Of a DNA stretch of 64,000 bases, positions 35,837-44,168 are shown in pieces. The DNA is from Enterococcus italicus DSM 15952 (GTDB lineage: Bacteria; Bacillota; Bacilli; Lactobacillales; Enterococcaceae). Location of the stretch: NCBI RefSeq assembly GCF_000185365.1, contig NZ_GL622241.1, positions 1,887,832 through 1,951,831 of the forward strand. Direction: 5' to 3'. Position 1 is the first letter of the stretch; every line of letters starts with the position of its first letter. The notes below the pieces were generated by a model. It worked only from the letters and a program-made list of their open reading frames with translations. It was not told the DNA's origin and searched no databases. The translations under genes were made by a program, and so were the position numbers.

Positions 35837-37060
35837 TTAGAATACTAAACTATACGGATTTTCCAAGTAGAAAATAATACGACCTAAAAATTCTGCTGCA
35901 GGTGAACCATCAATGATTTGATGATCAAATGTTAAGCTTAATGGTAATTTCTTCAACTCAACAACTTCATGGTTGTCATCAAATGCAAGTTGACTTTGCA
36001 TTGAACCAACCCCTAGGATACCAATTTCTGGCGAGTTAATAATCGGTGTAAAGTATTCTGCTCCACTCTTACCTAGGTTGCTAATTGTAAATGTCGACCC
36101 AGTATAATGTTGACCAGCTAGTGAACCATTACGAGCTTCTGCAATTCGACTGTTTAAAGTTTTACCTAATTCAGTTAACGTCATACGATCAGCGTTTTCT
36201 ACCACAGGTACAACCAAACCATCTGCTACTGCAACTGCCATACCTAGATGAACGGCTTCTTGTTTTTCGTAAGCTCCATCATGATACCAAGCATTCATTT
36301 CTGGTGTTTCTTTCAAAGCTAGAATAACAGCTTTTGAAAGCAATGTTGTGATACTCAATTGACCGTCTTTCAAAGCAACACTTGATTTTGCTTCAATTTC
36401 TTTCTTGAACTCTAGTAAATTGGTAATATCCGCTTTTTGCTGAATGGTTACTTGTGCGGTTGTTTGTAGACTGTGCATCATGCGTTCAGCAATTGTCTTA
36501 CGCATACCCTTCAATCCTGCACCAACAGTAGATGGTGCCACAGCTGCTGCAACTGGTGCTGCTGTTGGTTGATGGCGTTCTACATCTCGACGCGTAATAC
36601 GTCCATTTCCACCTGAACCATTAATTTGTGCAATATCATACCCTTTTTCCGCCGCCAATTTACGAGCTAAAGGCGTAATGAAGATGCGTTCGCCTGCTTT
36701 TCGTTCTGGAGCTGGTGCTGCTTGAGGGGCTGGTGTTGCTACTTCAGTTTCTGGTGCTTCCCATTCAGCTGTTAAGCTGGCTGACGAAGTTGCATCAGTG
36801 GTTGTTTCGCCCACTTGTTCGCCTGCATCCCCAATCAAACCGATTGGTGCAGTACATTCAGCGTCGTCACCTTCTGCAACCAAAATTTTGATTAGTGTTC
36901 CATCAATTGGAGATTCTACATCATAGCTCAATTTTTCTGAACTAATCGTACAAACGACTTCACCTTTAGCGACTGCATCGCCTTCTTTTTTCGCCCAATT
37001 ATCGACGGTTCCTTCTGTCATTGTAAGCCCTAATTTAGGCATTGTAATTTCTGTTGCCAT
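35837..37060 (-). CDS. acoC: Acetoin dehydrogenase E2, dihydrolipoamide acetyltransferase
   Basis: This is the E2 core of the acetoin dehydrogenase complex, 407 residues. It transfers the acetyl group from E1 to CoA. The N-terminal lipoyl domain (about 1-77) has the lipoylated lysine in SSEKLSYDVES. An Ala/Pro/Glu-rich linker, a peripheral subunit-binding domain (about 127-165, ITPLARKLAAEKGYD) and the catalytic domain (about 180-407) follow. The catalytic His/Asp motif is FDHQIIDGSPAAEF. It is the last gene of acoL-acoA-acoB-acoC. A pyruvate dehydrogenase E2 is the alternative, but the acoR neighbour and sigma-54 promoter favour acetoin. Confidence 0.9.
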   Translation of the reverse strand: MATEITMPKLGLTMTEGTVDNWAKKEGDAVAKGEVVCTISSEKLSYDVESPIDGTLIKILVAEGDDAECTAPIGLIGDAGEQVGETTTDATSSASLTAEWEAPETEVATPAPQAAPAPERKAGERIFITPLARKLAAEKGYDIAQINGSGGNGRITRRDVERHQPTAAPVAAAVAPSTVGAGLKGMRKTIAERMMHSLQTTAQVTIQQKADITNLLEFKKEIEAKSSVALKDGQLSITTLLSKAVILALKETPEMNAWYHDGAYEKQEAVHLGMAVAVADGLVVPVVENADRMTLTELGKTLNSRIAEARNGSLAGQHYTGSTFTISNLGKSGAEYFTPIINSPEIGILGVGSMQSQLAFDDNHEVVELKKLPLSLTFDHQIIDGSPAAEFLGRIIFYLENPYSLVF

Positions 37061-37077
37061 TCACTATCCACCTCCTC

Positions 37078-38109
37078 TTATTTCTTTAAGTCCGCGATTA
37101 ATTCATTTGCAGTTTCTAATACACGGTCTGCATTTGGTAAGTATAATTGTTCTAAGTTTGTAGCAAATGGTACGGGCGTATTTGGTGCACAGACACATTT
37201 AATTGGTCCATCTAGATAATCAAATGCTTTGTCTCCGACGATAGATGCGATATCTGTCGCAGTATTATTATGTGGATTGGCTTCATCAATCACGATTAAA
37301 CGACCTGTCTTCTTCACTGACTGAATAATCGTTTCTTGATCCCACGGTGCTACAGTAACCAAGTCGATTACTTCTACAGAGATGCCATCTTTCGATAATT
37401 TGTCTGCCACTTCAAGAGCAACATATAACATTTTTCCGATAGTCACAATGGTCAAATCCGTTCCTTCTTGTTTTACTTTTGCTTTTCCGATTTCAACAGT
37501 ATAGTACTCTTCTGGCACTTCACCTTTTAAGCCATAAAGAGTCTTATCTTCAGAGAAAATAACAATGTTGTCATCTTCGATAGCAGCCGTTAGTAATCCT
37601 TTAGCATCATAAGGGTTAGAAGGGACAACTACTTTGACCGCTGGAATAGAGCCAAAAATGCCATAATATGATCCTGAGTGTTGAGCAGCGGCACTTGCGC
37701 CTGCACCATGGCACGTACGGACAGTCATCGGAATTTTCGCTTTTCCTCCAAACATATAGCGCATTTTAGAGCCCTGAGCTAAGATTGTGTCAAAACAAAA
37801 ACCAATAAAATCATTAAACATCAATTCAGGGACTGGACGTAACCCTGTAGCAGCAGCACCAACTGCCGCTCCCATGTAGCCCATTTCTGAGATTGGTGTA
37901 TCAATCACACGTTCGCGACCGAATTTAGGCATCAGACCTTTTGTGACACCAAACACGCCACCCCAAGCATCTTCATTTGACTCTTCTAAGTGAGGAACCT
38001 TTGCTCCTCCGGCAATATCTTCACCAAGTAAGATTACTCGATCGTCACGCTCCATTGATTGTTCTAATGCTTCGTTAATAGCTTTCATAAAAGTAATTTT
38101 TCTAGTCAT
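37078..38109 (-). CDS. acoB: Acetoin dehydrogenase E1 beta
   Basis: This is the beta subunit of the thiamine-diphosphate-dependent E1 component, 343 residues. The N-terminal motif LLGEDIAGGAKVPH and the RVIDTPISEMGYMGAAVG segment, which contributes the glutamate that activates TPP, are clear. The C-terminal transketolase domain (about 210-330) has VIDLVTVAPWDQETI. It forms an alpha2beta2 tetramer with AcoA. It lies 17 bases upstream of acoC and 24 bases downstream of acoA, with AAGGAG at the start. Confidence 0.92.
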   Translation of the reverse strand: MTRKITFMKAINEALEQSMERDDRVILLGEDIAGGAKVPHLEESNEDAWGGVFGVTKGLMPKFGRERVIDTPISEMGYMGAAVGAAATGLRPVPELMFNDFIGFCFDTILAQGSKMRYMFGGKAKIPMTVRTCHGAGASAAAQHSGSYYGIFGSIPAVKVVVPSNPYDAKGLLTAAIEDDNIVIFSEDKTLYGLKGEVPEEYYTVEIGKAKVKQEGTDLTIVTIGKMLYVALEVADKLSKDGISVEVIDLVTVAPWDQETIIQSVKKTGRLIVIDEANPHNNTATDIASIVGDKAFDYLDGPIKCVCAPNTPVPFATNLEQLYLPNADRVLETANELIADLKK

Positions 38110-38133
38110 GTTTCTTCTCTCCTTTTTCTCTGC

Positions 38134-39102
38134 TTAGTCTGCGAATACATCTTCATACAATGCTTCTGGGCGTGGAACGGGACTTTCTTCAGCAAATTTA
38201 ATGGCATGCGCAATATCAGTAGTTGATTTCTCAGCAATTTCTTCTGCTTCTTTTTTCGTTAATAATTTTTTCGCAATTGCTTTTTCGATAAATTCTGGAA
38301 TACAATCGCGGTCTTGGCGATTTTTTTCTTCACCATCTATATTTTTGTATTTTTGTTCATCACCTTCAAAGTGACCGTAATTACGATACGTTACACATTC
38401 AACCAGTGTTGGCCCTTCGCCTTTTCGTGCACGCTCGATTGCTTCCCCAGTAGCTTCATAGACTGCAAACAAGTCATCGCCATCCACTCTTACACCGGGA
38501 ATGCCATATGCTGCTGCACGTTCGGCGATTGTTTTAGAACCGGATGAATACCATTGCGGTGTTGCTTCCGCAAATGAGTTATTTTCGTTAACAAAAATGA
38601 CCGGTAATTTCCAAATCGACGCCATATTAATTCCTTCATGGAACGTCCCTTCATTCGCAGCGCCATCACCAAAGAAACACACCGCAACATCTTTTGTTTT
38701 TAGATATTTATTGCGTAAGCCCGCTCCGACAGCGATTGGGAAGCCGCCACCGACCATACCGTTAGCCCCAAGCATTCCTTTACCAACATCGGCGATATGC
38801 ATCGAGCCACCTTTTCCTTTATTTAAGCCCGTTTCTTTCCCATAAATTTCAGCCATCATGCCATCTAAGTCGCAACCTTTTGCGATACAGTGTCCATGAC
38901 CACGGTGCGTACTTGTAATATAATCATCATCTGTCAAATTCGCACAGACGCCTGTTGCAATTGCTTCTTCGCCAGCATATAAGTGAACGAATCCTGGAAT
39001 TTCACCTGTCGTAAAAATATCATGCACTTGGTTTTCAAAATTACGGATATCGTACATTGTTTTTAGGATCCATTTTGCTTGATCTTTTGTCATTTTTGTC
39101 AT
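38134..39102 (-). CDS. acoA: Acetoin dehydrogenase E1 alpha
   Basis: This is the TPP-binding alpha subunit, 322 residues. The TPP/Mg motif GDGAANEGTFHEG ... VIFVNENNSFAEAT is complete (about residues 155-195). Residues around STHRGHGHCIAKG form the substrate channel. The complex cleaves acetoin to acetaldehyde and acetyl-CoA with NADH formation. The open frame has 21 codons upstream, but AAGGAGG lies right before ATG 39102, which matches homologues. It is part of the acoLABC operon. Confidence 0.92.
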   Translation of the reverse strand: MTKMTKDQAKWILKTMYDIRNFENQVHDIFTTGEIPGFVHLYAGEEAIATGVCANLTDDDYITSTHRGHGHCIAKGCDLDGMMAEIYGKETGLNKGKGGSMHIADVGKGMLGANGMVGGGFPIAVGAGLRNKYLKTKDVAVCFFGDGAANEGTFHEGINMASIWKLPVIFVNENNSFAEATPQWYSSGSKTIAERAAAYGIPGVRVDGDDLFAVYEATGEAIERARKGEGPTLVECVTYRNYGHFEGDEQKYKNIDGEEKNRQDRDCIPEFIEKAIAKKLLTKKEAEEIAEKSTTDIAHAIKFAEESPVPRPEALYEDVFAD

Positions 39103-39118
39103 TTTCTTTTCCTCCTTA

Positions 39119-40471
39119 TTAACCATGAATTGCTCGTCCAAATAATGAATTGCTCGTCTCACCAATCACTTCAGAAAGCGTCGGATGGGCAAAAATCATT
39201 TCATCAAGCTCATCAATTGTTCCTTCTGCTTCTTTTACAGCTAAAATCGTATGAATCATCTCTGTTGCATGGCTTCCGACAATTACTGCTCCTAGAATTT
39301 GATGGTAGTGTTTTTCACTAATTATTTTGACAAATCCATCTGTTTCCATCGCTGCAATGGCTTTCCCATTTCCTGAAAAAGGCATCATCTTCACAACTAC
39401 ATCTTGATATTGGGCTTTCGCTTCTTCTTCAGATAGTCCAAAACTTGCTACTTCAGGACTAGTATAAAGACAACGTGGGACAGATGTTTTATCCACTGGG
39501 AATTTCTCAGTACCAAACATCGCCTCGACAGCGCGTATCCCTTCTTGACTGGCAACATGTGCCAATTGATAACCTCCGACGACATCGCCTATTGCATAGA
39601 TACTTGGAATACTGGTCTGATACGTATTGTTTACGCGAACGAAACGGCTTGCTTCATCCAATTCAATCTCCAGTTGACTCGCTAAAGTCAAATCTGGTTT
39701 TCGACCAGCAGCTACGAGTAAGCGATCATATGCCACAGCTTTCCCAGCTACGATGACTTCCTTATCGGTTACTTGGTCAATTTTTGCAGAAGTCGTAATG
39801 GCAATGCCCATTTTTGACAATTTCTTTTTGATGATTTTGCGCGCTTCTGGATCTTCCGTTAGTAAAATATCTTTGGCTACCTCTAATAATGTTACGTCTA
39901 CGCCCAATGGTTTCATTGCAAATGCCAACTCGACTGCAATAATCCCACCGCCGATAACGACAAGTTTTTTCGGTAACTCAGTCATCGAAAAGAACGTATC
40001 GGTCGTATCATAATGTGCGTGTTCAATCCCATTAATCGGTGGCACAAAAGGTTTTCCCCCTGTCGCCAATAAAATTCTTTCAGCATGCAATGCTTTCTCA
40101 GCTACCTCGACGCACGTCTTAGAAACTAACGCAGCCTCACCTTCGATATAATCAATTTTATTACTCGAAAACAAATGCTGAATGCCCGATTGCAGTGTTT
40201 GAACGACGCCATTTTTTCGCTCGACCATTTTTGAAAAGTCTATGGCATTGAGCGTAGTATCTACACCATGTTTTTTTCCTTCTTCTAATGATAAGAGCCA
40301 ATGCGCATGTTGCAGATAGCTTTTCGAAGGTATACAGCCTACATTTAGACAGGTACCTCCTATTTTATTCTTTTCGACCACAGCTACTTTTTTGCCAAGT
40401 TGTGCAGCTTTAATCGCCGCAACATAGCCGCCCGGTCCAGCGCCAATGACAATTAAATCATAGTTTGTCAT
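39119..40471 (-). CDS. acoL: Dihydrolipoamide dehydrogenase E3 of the acetoin complex
   Basis: This is a flavoprotein disulfide reductase of 450 residues that reoxidises the E2 lipoyl group and makes NADH. The FAD motif is IGAGPGGYVAAIKAAQLG, and the redox-active disulfide is GGTCLNVGCIPSK. The NAD motif is VVIGGGIIAVELA, and the C-terminal His/Glu pair is in FAHPTLSE. It has no fused lipoyl domain. It is the first gene of the operon, 40 bases downstream of a -24/-12 promoter. AAGGAGG precedes the ATG. Having E3 first is unusual; in Bacillus acoL is last. Confidence 0.92.
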   Translation of the reverse strand: MTNYDLIVIGAGPGGYVAAIKAAQLGKKVAVVEKNKIGGTCLNVGCIPSKSYLQHAHWLLSLEEGKKHGVDTTLNAIDFSKMVERKNGVVQTLQSGIQHLFSSNKIDYIEGEAALVSKTCVEVAEKALHAERILLATGGKPFVPPINGIEHAHYDTTDTFFSMTELPKKLVVIGGGIIAVELAFAMKPLGVDVTLLEVAKDILLTEDPEARKIIKKKLSKMGIAITTSAKIDQVTDKEVIVAGKAVAYDRLLVAAGRKPDLTLASQLEIELDEASRFVRVNNTYQTSIPSIYAIGDVVGGYQLAHVASQEGIRAVEAMFGTEKFPVDKTSVPRCLYTSPEVASFGLSEEEAKAQYQDVVVKMMPFSGNGKAIAAMETDGFVKIISEKHYHQILGAVIVGSHATEMIHTILAVKEAEGTIDELDEMIFAHPTLSEVIGETSNSLFGRAIHG

Positions 40472-40514
40472 GAATTGTCCCTCCTTATTGATTACGCTTT
40501 CATTTTAGTAATAA

Positions 40515-40530
40515 GCAAGTTGCATGCCAA
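40515..40530 (-). promoter_or_regulatory. Sigma-54 (-24/-12) promoter of acoLABC
   Basis: The minus strand reads TTGGCATGCAACTTGC. GG and GC are spaced by ten bases, as in the TGGCAC-N5-TTGC consensus, with one mismatch. It lies about 45 bases upstream of the acoL start and fits the presence of the sigma-54 activator acoR. Confidence 0.85.
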
Positions 40531-40534
40531 CTTT

Positions 40535-40571
40535 TTTGTGAAACCAGAGAGAACATCTCTCCTTTCACAAA
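40535..40571. promoter_or_regulatory. Inverted repeat just upstream of the -24 box
   Basis: TTTGTGAAA and TTTCACAAA flank an inner AGAGAG/CTCTCT dyad, giving a 37-base palindrome. It abuts the sigma-54 promoter on its upstream side. It could be an operator or an intrinsic bend; no T-run follows, so it is not a terminator. Confidence 0.5.
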
Positions 40572-40666
40572 TCCTTGCTATATGACTGATTTACGGTGTT
40601 ATGTAACAAATAACTCCGACCATATTATTAAGCTTGAAACACACATTTTGGAACCGCTTACCATCT

Positions 40667-40726
40667 TGAGACATATTTGCTACAAAGATCTGATACAGTT
40701 TGTCTCATTAACGAGTTTCTGAGACA
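40667..40726. promoter_or_regulatory. Probable AcoR upstream activator sites
   Basis: There are three TGAGACA half-sites: TGAGACA at 40667-40673, TGTCTCA at 40701-40707 and TGAGACA at 40720-40726. The last two form an inverted repeat. They lie 140-200 bases upstream of the sigma-54 promoter, the usual enhancer distance. The rest of the 40472-40820 gap holds the promoter, the 37-base palindrome and the acoR terminator. Confidence 0.6.
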
Positions 40727-40757
40727 CAAAAAAAGAGAAGTCTCCTTCTCTTTTTTG
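40727..40757 (-). terminator. Terminator of acoR
   Basis: AAAGAGAAGGAGACTTCTCTTT forms a hairpin on the minus strand and is followed by a T-run. It lies about 65 bases past the acoR stop. Confidence 0.75.
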
Positions 40758-40820
40758 GCTTCAAACTATTTTTTGCTTAAAAAACAAATTTCTTCTCAAT
40801 TTACTTTTTTTCACAAAAAT

Positions 40821-42611
40821 TTACCAAGACAACTCATATTTTTTTAGTTTGCGATACAGTGTTGCTCGTGAGATATTTAATGTTTCTGCTGTTTTTGTCA
40901 TATTGAAATGGCTCGCTTCTAACGCTTCTTCAATCCGATGTTTTTCTGATTTTATTTTTCTAGTAAAGATAGGTTCGTAGGAATTGGTTGAACCCTGATT
41001 TAGGTAAATGCTACCTGTTTGAATTAAGGCGTTCAATTCATCCTCTGACGGTTCTGAATCAGAGTAAAATATCGCCACTCGCGATAGAAAATTATTGAAC
41101 TCGCGGATGTTACCGTACCAAGGATATCCTATGGCGACTTTTTCAATTTTCCACTTCCAATCAATTTCCCAATGATTGCTCACCATAAATCGGTCAACCA
41201 GTGGAGCAATATCCTCTAAGCGCTCTCTAAGAGGTGGAATGCGGACCGTACATACAAACAAACGATAAAATAGATCTTCTCGGAACTTGCCTTCTAGGGT
41301 TAACTTCCGTAAATCCTTGTTACTTGCCGTAATTAAGCGAAAATCAGTCATGACCGGTTTTCCACTAATAGGGGTCACCATCTTGTCTTCTAATACACGA
41401 AGCAAAGATTGTTGCATCTTTTCCGGCATACTATCAATCTCATCTAAAAATAAGGTGCCACCATTGGCTTGTGATAATTTTCCTTCAAACCCTTTCGCAT
41501 TGGCGCCAGTAAACGCGCCTGGTGCATAGCCAAAAAGCTCACTTTCCAATAAATTCTCACTAATAGCCCCACAATTAATAGCAATCAAAGGGCCATTTTT
41601 TTGTGGACTATTTTGGTGAATGGTCTGCGATATTATTTCCTTTCCACTACCTGACTCGCCAAAAATATGAATTGGCACACTCGTTGTAGCGACCTTAATA
41701 ACCTGATTCAAAAACTGTTGGTAACTCTTACTTCTAGAAGCTACACCTGGATAGGTCGGTGTGTTACCCTTTTCATTTTTCACTTGATACAATTTGTATT
41801 TGTAACCGATTAGTTGGCGATTACGCATAATACTTTCTTGATCATAAATCATTGCTGAACTAATGATTTTACGCATATCCTGCCCTATATGAAACTGATC
41901 TGCCATACTAGGCGGTACTTGAATAATGCGAAAATGCGCATCACAAAAAAGAACTTCTTCTAAAAAAGACTTTGCGTACTCTAATAAATCATTTCGTCGT
42001 TGAATGTGCCGTTTCATCAGCTGATTGGATATTTTTTGCGTCAGCATCGTCAATAGTAAAAATGAATCCTTCGCCGTCGAGTTTTGATACGTTGATATAT
42101 CTAGGACTCCGAGAATTTCATTGTTTTCATCAAGAATTGGTGATGCCGCACAACTCCATTTTCTTGATGCTGCCGAGTAATGTTCTTCCAAAGCAAGACA
42201 CTCATCTTCTTTTGATCGCAAGGCCAGACCGATAGCATTTGTACCGACTTCTAACTCTGACCAATTACTTCCTTCACGAAAGGCAATCTCATTGGCAAAA
42301 TCTCTTGCTTGATAATTTCCCGTTCGCCAAATAATATTTGCTTCATTATCGGTTAGAATAAATAGTTGATTTGTTAAGTGAAACTGTTTTTCAATGCGAC
42401 TTAATTCCGCTTTAACAAGTTGGATGAGTTCTTGATTCTCTTGTTGCTTCGTTGTTAAGTCACTAGCAGTTAAAATTTTTGGTGGTTTGACTAAAAAAGG
42501 ATCCACATGGTTTTGTAAACAGAATTGCCATGAATTAGCTATTTTTGATGGAAGCTGCGTTAGGACTCTCGTTTCTCCTTGTACAAACTGCTTCCAAATT
42601 TGTTTTTCCAT
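40821..42611 (-). CDS. acoR: Sigma-54-dependent activator of the acetoin operon
   Basis: This is an NtrC-class activator of 596 residues. An N-terminal GAF-type sensor region (about 60-200) is followed by the AAA+ domain, with Walker A GESGSGKE (318-325), the sigma-54 contact loop GAFTGA (365-370) and Walker B GTLFLDEID (385-393). A Fis-type HTH closes the protein (MTKTAETLNISRATLYRKLK). The domain order equals AcoR of Bacillus, which responds to acetoin. It is encoded upstream of acoL on the same strand, but separated by a terminator. It should bind the TGAGACA sites and activate the -24/-12 promoter. Confidence 0.92.
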   Translation of the reverse strand: MEKQIWKQFVQGETRVLTQLPSKIANSWQFCLQNHVDPFLVKPPKILTASDLTTKQQENQELIQLVKAELSRIEKQFHLTNQLFILTDNEANIIWRTGNYQARDFANEIAFREGSNWSELEVGTNAIGLALRSKEDECLALEEHYSAASRKWSCAASPILDENNEILGVLDISTYQNSTAKDSFLLLTMLTQKISNQLMKRHIQRRNDLLEYAKSFLEEVLFCDAHFRIIQVPPSMADQFHIGQDMRKIISSAMIYDQESIMRNRQLIGYKYKLYQVKNEKGNTPTYPGVASRSKSYQQFLNQVIKVATTSVPIHIFGESGSGKEIISQTIHQNSPQKNGPLIAINCGAISENLLESELFGYAPGAFTGANAKGFEGKLSQANGGTLFLDEIDSMPEKMQQSLLRVLEDKMVTPISGKPVMTDFRLITASNKDLRKLTLEGKFREDLFYRLFVCTVRIPPLRERLEDIAPLVDRFMVSNHWEIDWKWKIEKVAIGYPWYGNIREFNNFLSRVAIFYSDSEPSEDELNALIQTGSIYLNQGSTNSYEPIFTRKIKSEKHRIEEALEASHFNMTKTAETLNISRATLYRKLKKYELSW

Positions 42612-42830
42612 CTAATCATCTCCTTTAATCCTTTACACTATTATACAACAAGATTGTGAAATAAAAAAAAGAAGTCTATCTGCCCTTAAATTCTGTCAAT
42701 CGAGATGGATTCACTAAGCCTTTTTCTTTTATTTCAGTCTAAAGTCTGTTTTTCCCCCTTGCTGCCGTCTTCTTTTTTACATCTTTCCAAAAAAAAGTTA
42801 TACTTTTTTTAAAGACTAGGAGGGGGAAAT

Positions 42831-44006
42831 TTGGAAGAGAAGAAGCACCGTTGGATTGAATTTTTAGGAGGAAAGAATTTACTATTTACTTGTACCTCAG
42901 TTTTATTAATTGGGGCGTGTATTTGGGTATTATCTAAAATCTCTTTTTTTTTCACACCATTTGCGATTATTTTATTTGCTATTTTACCACCAGCTATTTT
43001 TGCGATTGTTTTGTATTATATGTTTCATCCGCTAGTTCATCAGCTTGAGAGGTTTCTACCTCGAATTTGGGCAGTATCGTTACTCTTTTTAGCGGTCATT
43101 GCTTTATTGGTCTTAGGAGGGGTACTTATCTTTCCAAGTATTCAAGAACAGTTGCACCAATTAATTGACGAATTTCCAACCATTTTTTCAGATGTGCAAC
43201 AGCTTGTACAAAACTTTTTTGCCAAGACACCATTTGCTGACGCCATCAACCAATCACAAAGTTCACTTAACGAAGTTTGGTCAAAAGTTGGGAACTTTTT
43301 AGAAAACTATCTTCAAAAAGGAGCACAAGGAGTTGGTAGTGTCTTTTCAGCGGTTTCGACGACTTTAATTACATTGGTCACCGGACCGATTATTGCTTTC
43401 TTTTTATTAAAAGACAATCATCGCTTCTATGAAACAAGTAAAAAAATCTTGCCACCAGTCATGCGAAAAGATGCAAATGAGATCGCCCAAATTGTCAACC
43501 AACAAATCGGGGCATACTTAAAAGGACAAATTATTTTATCAGTCATCTTAGGTATTATGTATTGGCCGTTTTTTTTACTGATTGGATTGCCTTTTTCAGG
43601 TATATTAGCGATTGCTGCCGGTATTTTGTGTATCATTCCTTATATCGGACCATTTGTTGTCTTTTTACCTGGATTGATTATCGCTTTACAAGTTTCTTGG
43701 ATGATGGCCATCAAATTTTTGATTGTCTGGTTTGCTGTCCAAGCTGTCCATGGTCATTTAGTCGTCCCTAGAGTCATGGGGGACAAATTACAAATTCATC
43801 CCGTTACGATTATTTTTGTACTATTAGTAATGGCTGAGTTATTTGGCTTAGTTGGTGTAATTTTTGGTATCCCAATCTATTGCTTCATAAAAGTGCTCGT
43901 AATATATCTGTTCCGTCGCTTCAAACGGCGCTACAACCGCTTCTATGGCGAAAAAGGACGGTATGAAGAAACCGAGTTTTCTAAAGATGATTATTTAAAA
44001 GAATAA
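42831..44006 (+). CDS. AI-2E family transporter (PerM/YhhT-like)
   Basis: This is a polytopic membrane protein of 391 residues in the AI-2 exporter-like (AI-2E) family. It has two N-terminal segments (about 15-60), one near 75-95, a soluble region (about 100-150), then four or five segments to residue 360 and a basic C terminus. Family members include sodium/proton antiporters and putative exporters, so the substrate is unknown. The start is a TTG at 42831 with AGGAGGGGG upstream; no in-frame ATG competes. It ends before a bidirectional repeat-type terminator and is monocistronic. Confidence 0.82.
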   Translation: MEEKKHRWIEFLGGKNLLFTCTSVLLIGACIWVLSKISFFFTPFAIILFAILPPAIFAIVLYYMFHPLVHQLERFLPRIWAVSLLFLAVIALLVLGGVLIFPSIQEQLHQLIDEFPTIFSDVQQLVQNFFAKTPFADAINQSQSSLNEVWSKVGNFLENYLQKGAQGVGSVFSAVSTTLITLVTGPIIAFFLLKDNHRFYETSKKILPPVMRKDANEIAQIVNQQIGAYLKGQIILSVILGIMYWPFFLLIGLPFSGILAIAAGILCIIPYIGPFVVFLPGLIIALQVSWMMAIKFLIVWFAVQAVHGHLVVPRVMGDKLQIHPVTIIFVLLVMAELFGLVGVIFGIPIYCFIKVLVIYLFRRFKRRYNRFYGEKGRYEETEFSKDDYLKE

Positions 44007-44079
44007 CAAAAAAACTGAGCTATACGGCGTTGGCGCATATCTACTTAAGCTATATAATAGATCGTAAGCCCCGAATGAA

Positions 44080-44137
44080 CAAAAAAACCAGAAAATCCAA
44101 ACGTTTGAGAAACAACTGCTGGATTTTCTGGTTTTTT
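44080..44137. terminator. Palindromic terminator, dispersed repeat copy T8
   Basis: AAAAAAACCAGAAAATCC pairs with GGATTTTCTGGTTTTTT. It lies between the convergent permease and P-type ATPase genes and can serve both. Confidence 0.82.
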
Positions 44138-44168
44138 GTCGCTGAATCATTCTATCTCAGTCTCTTTA

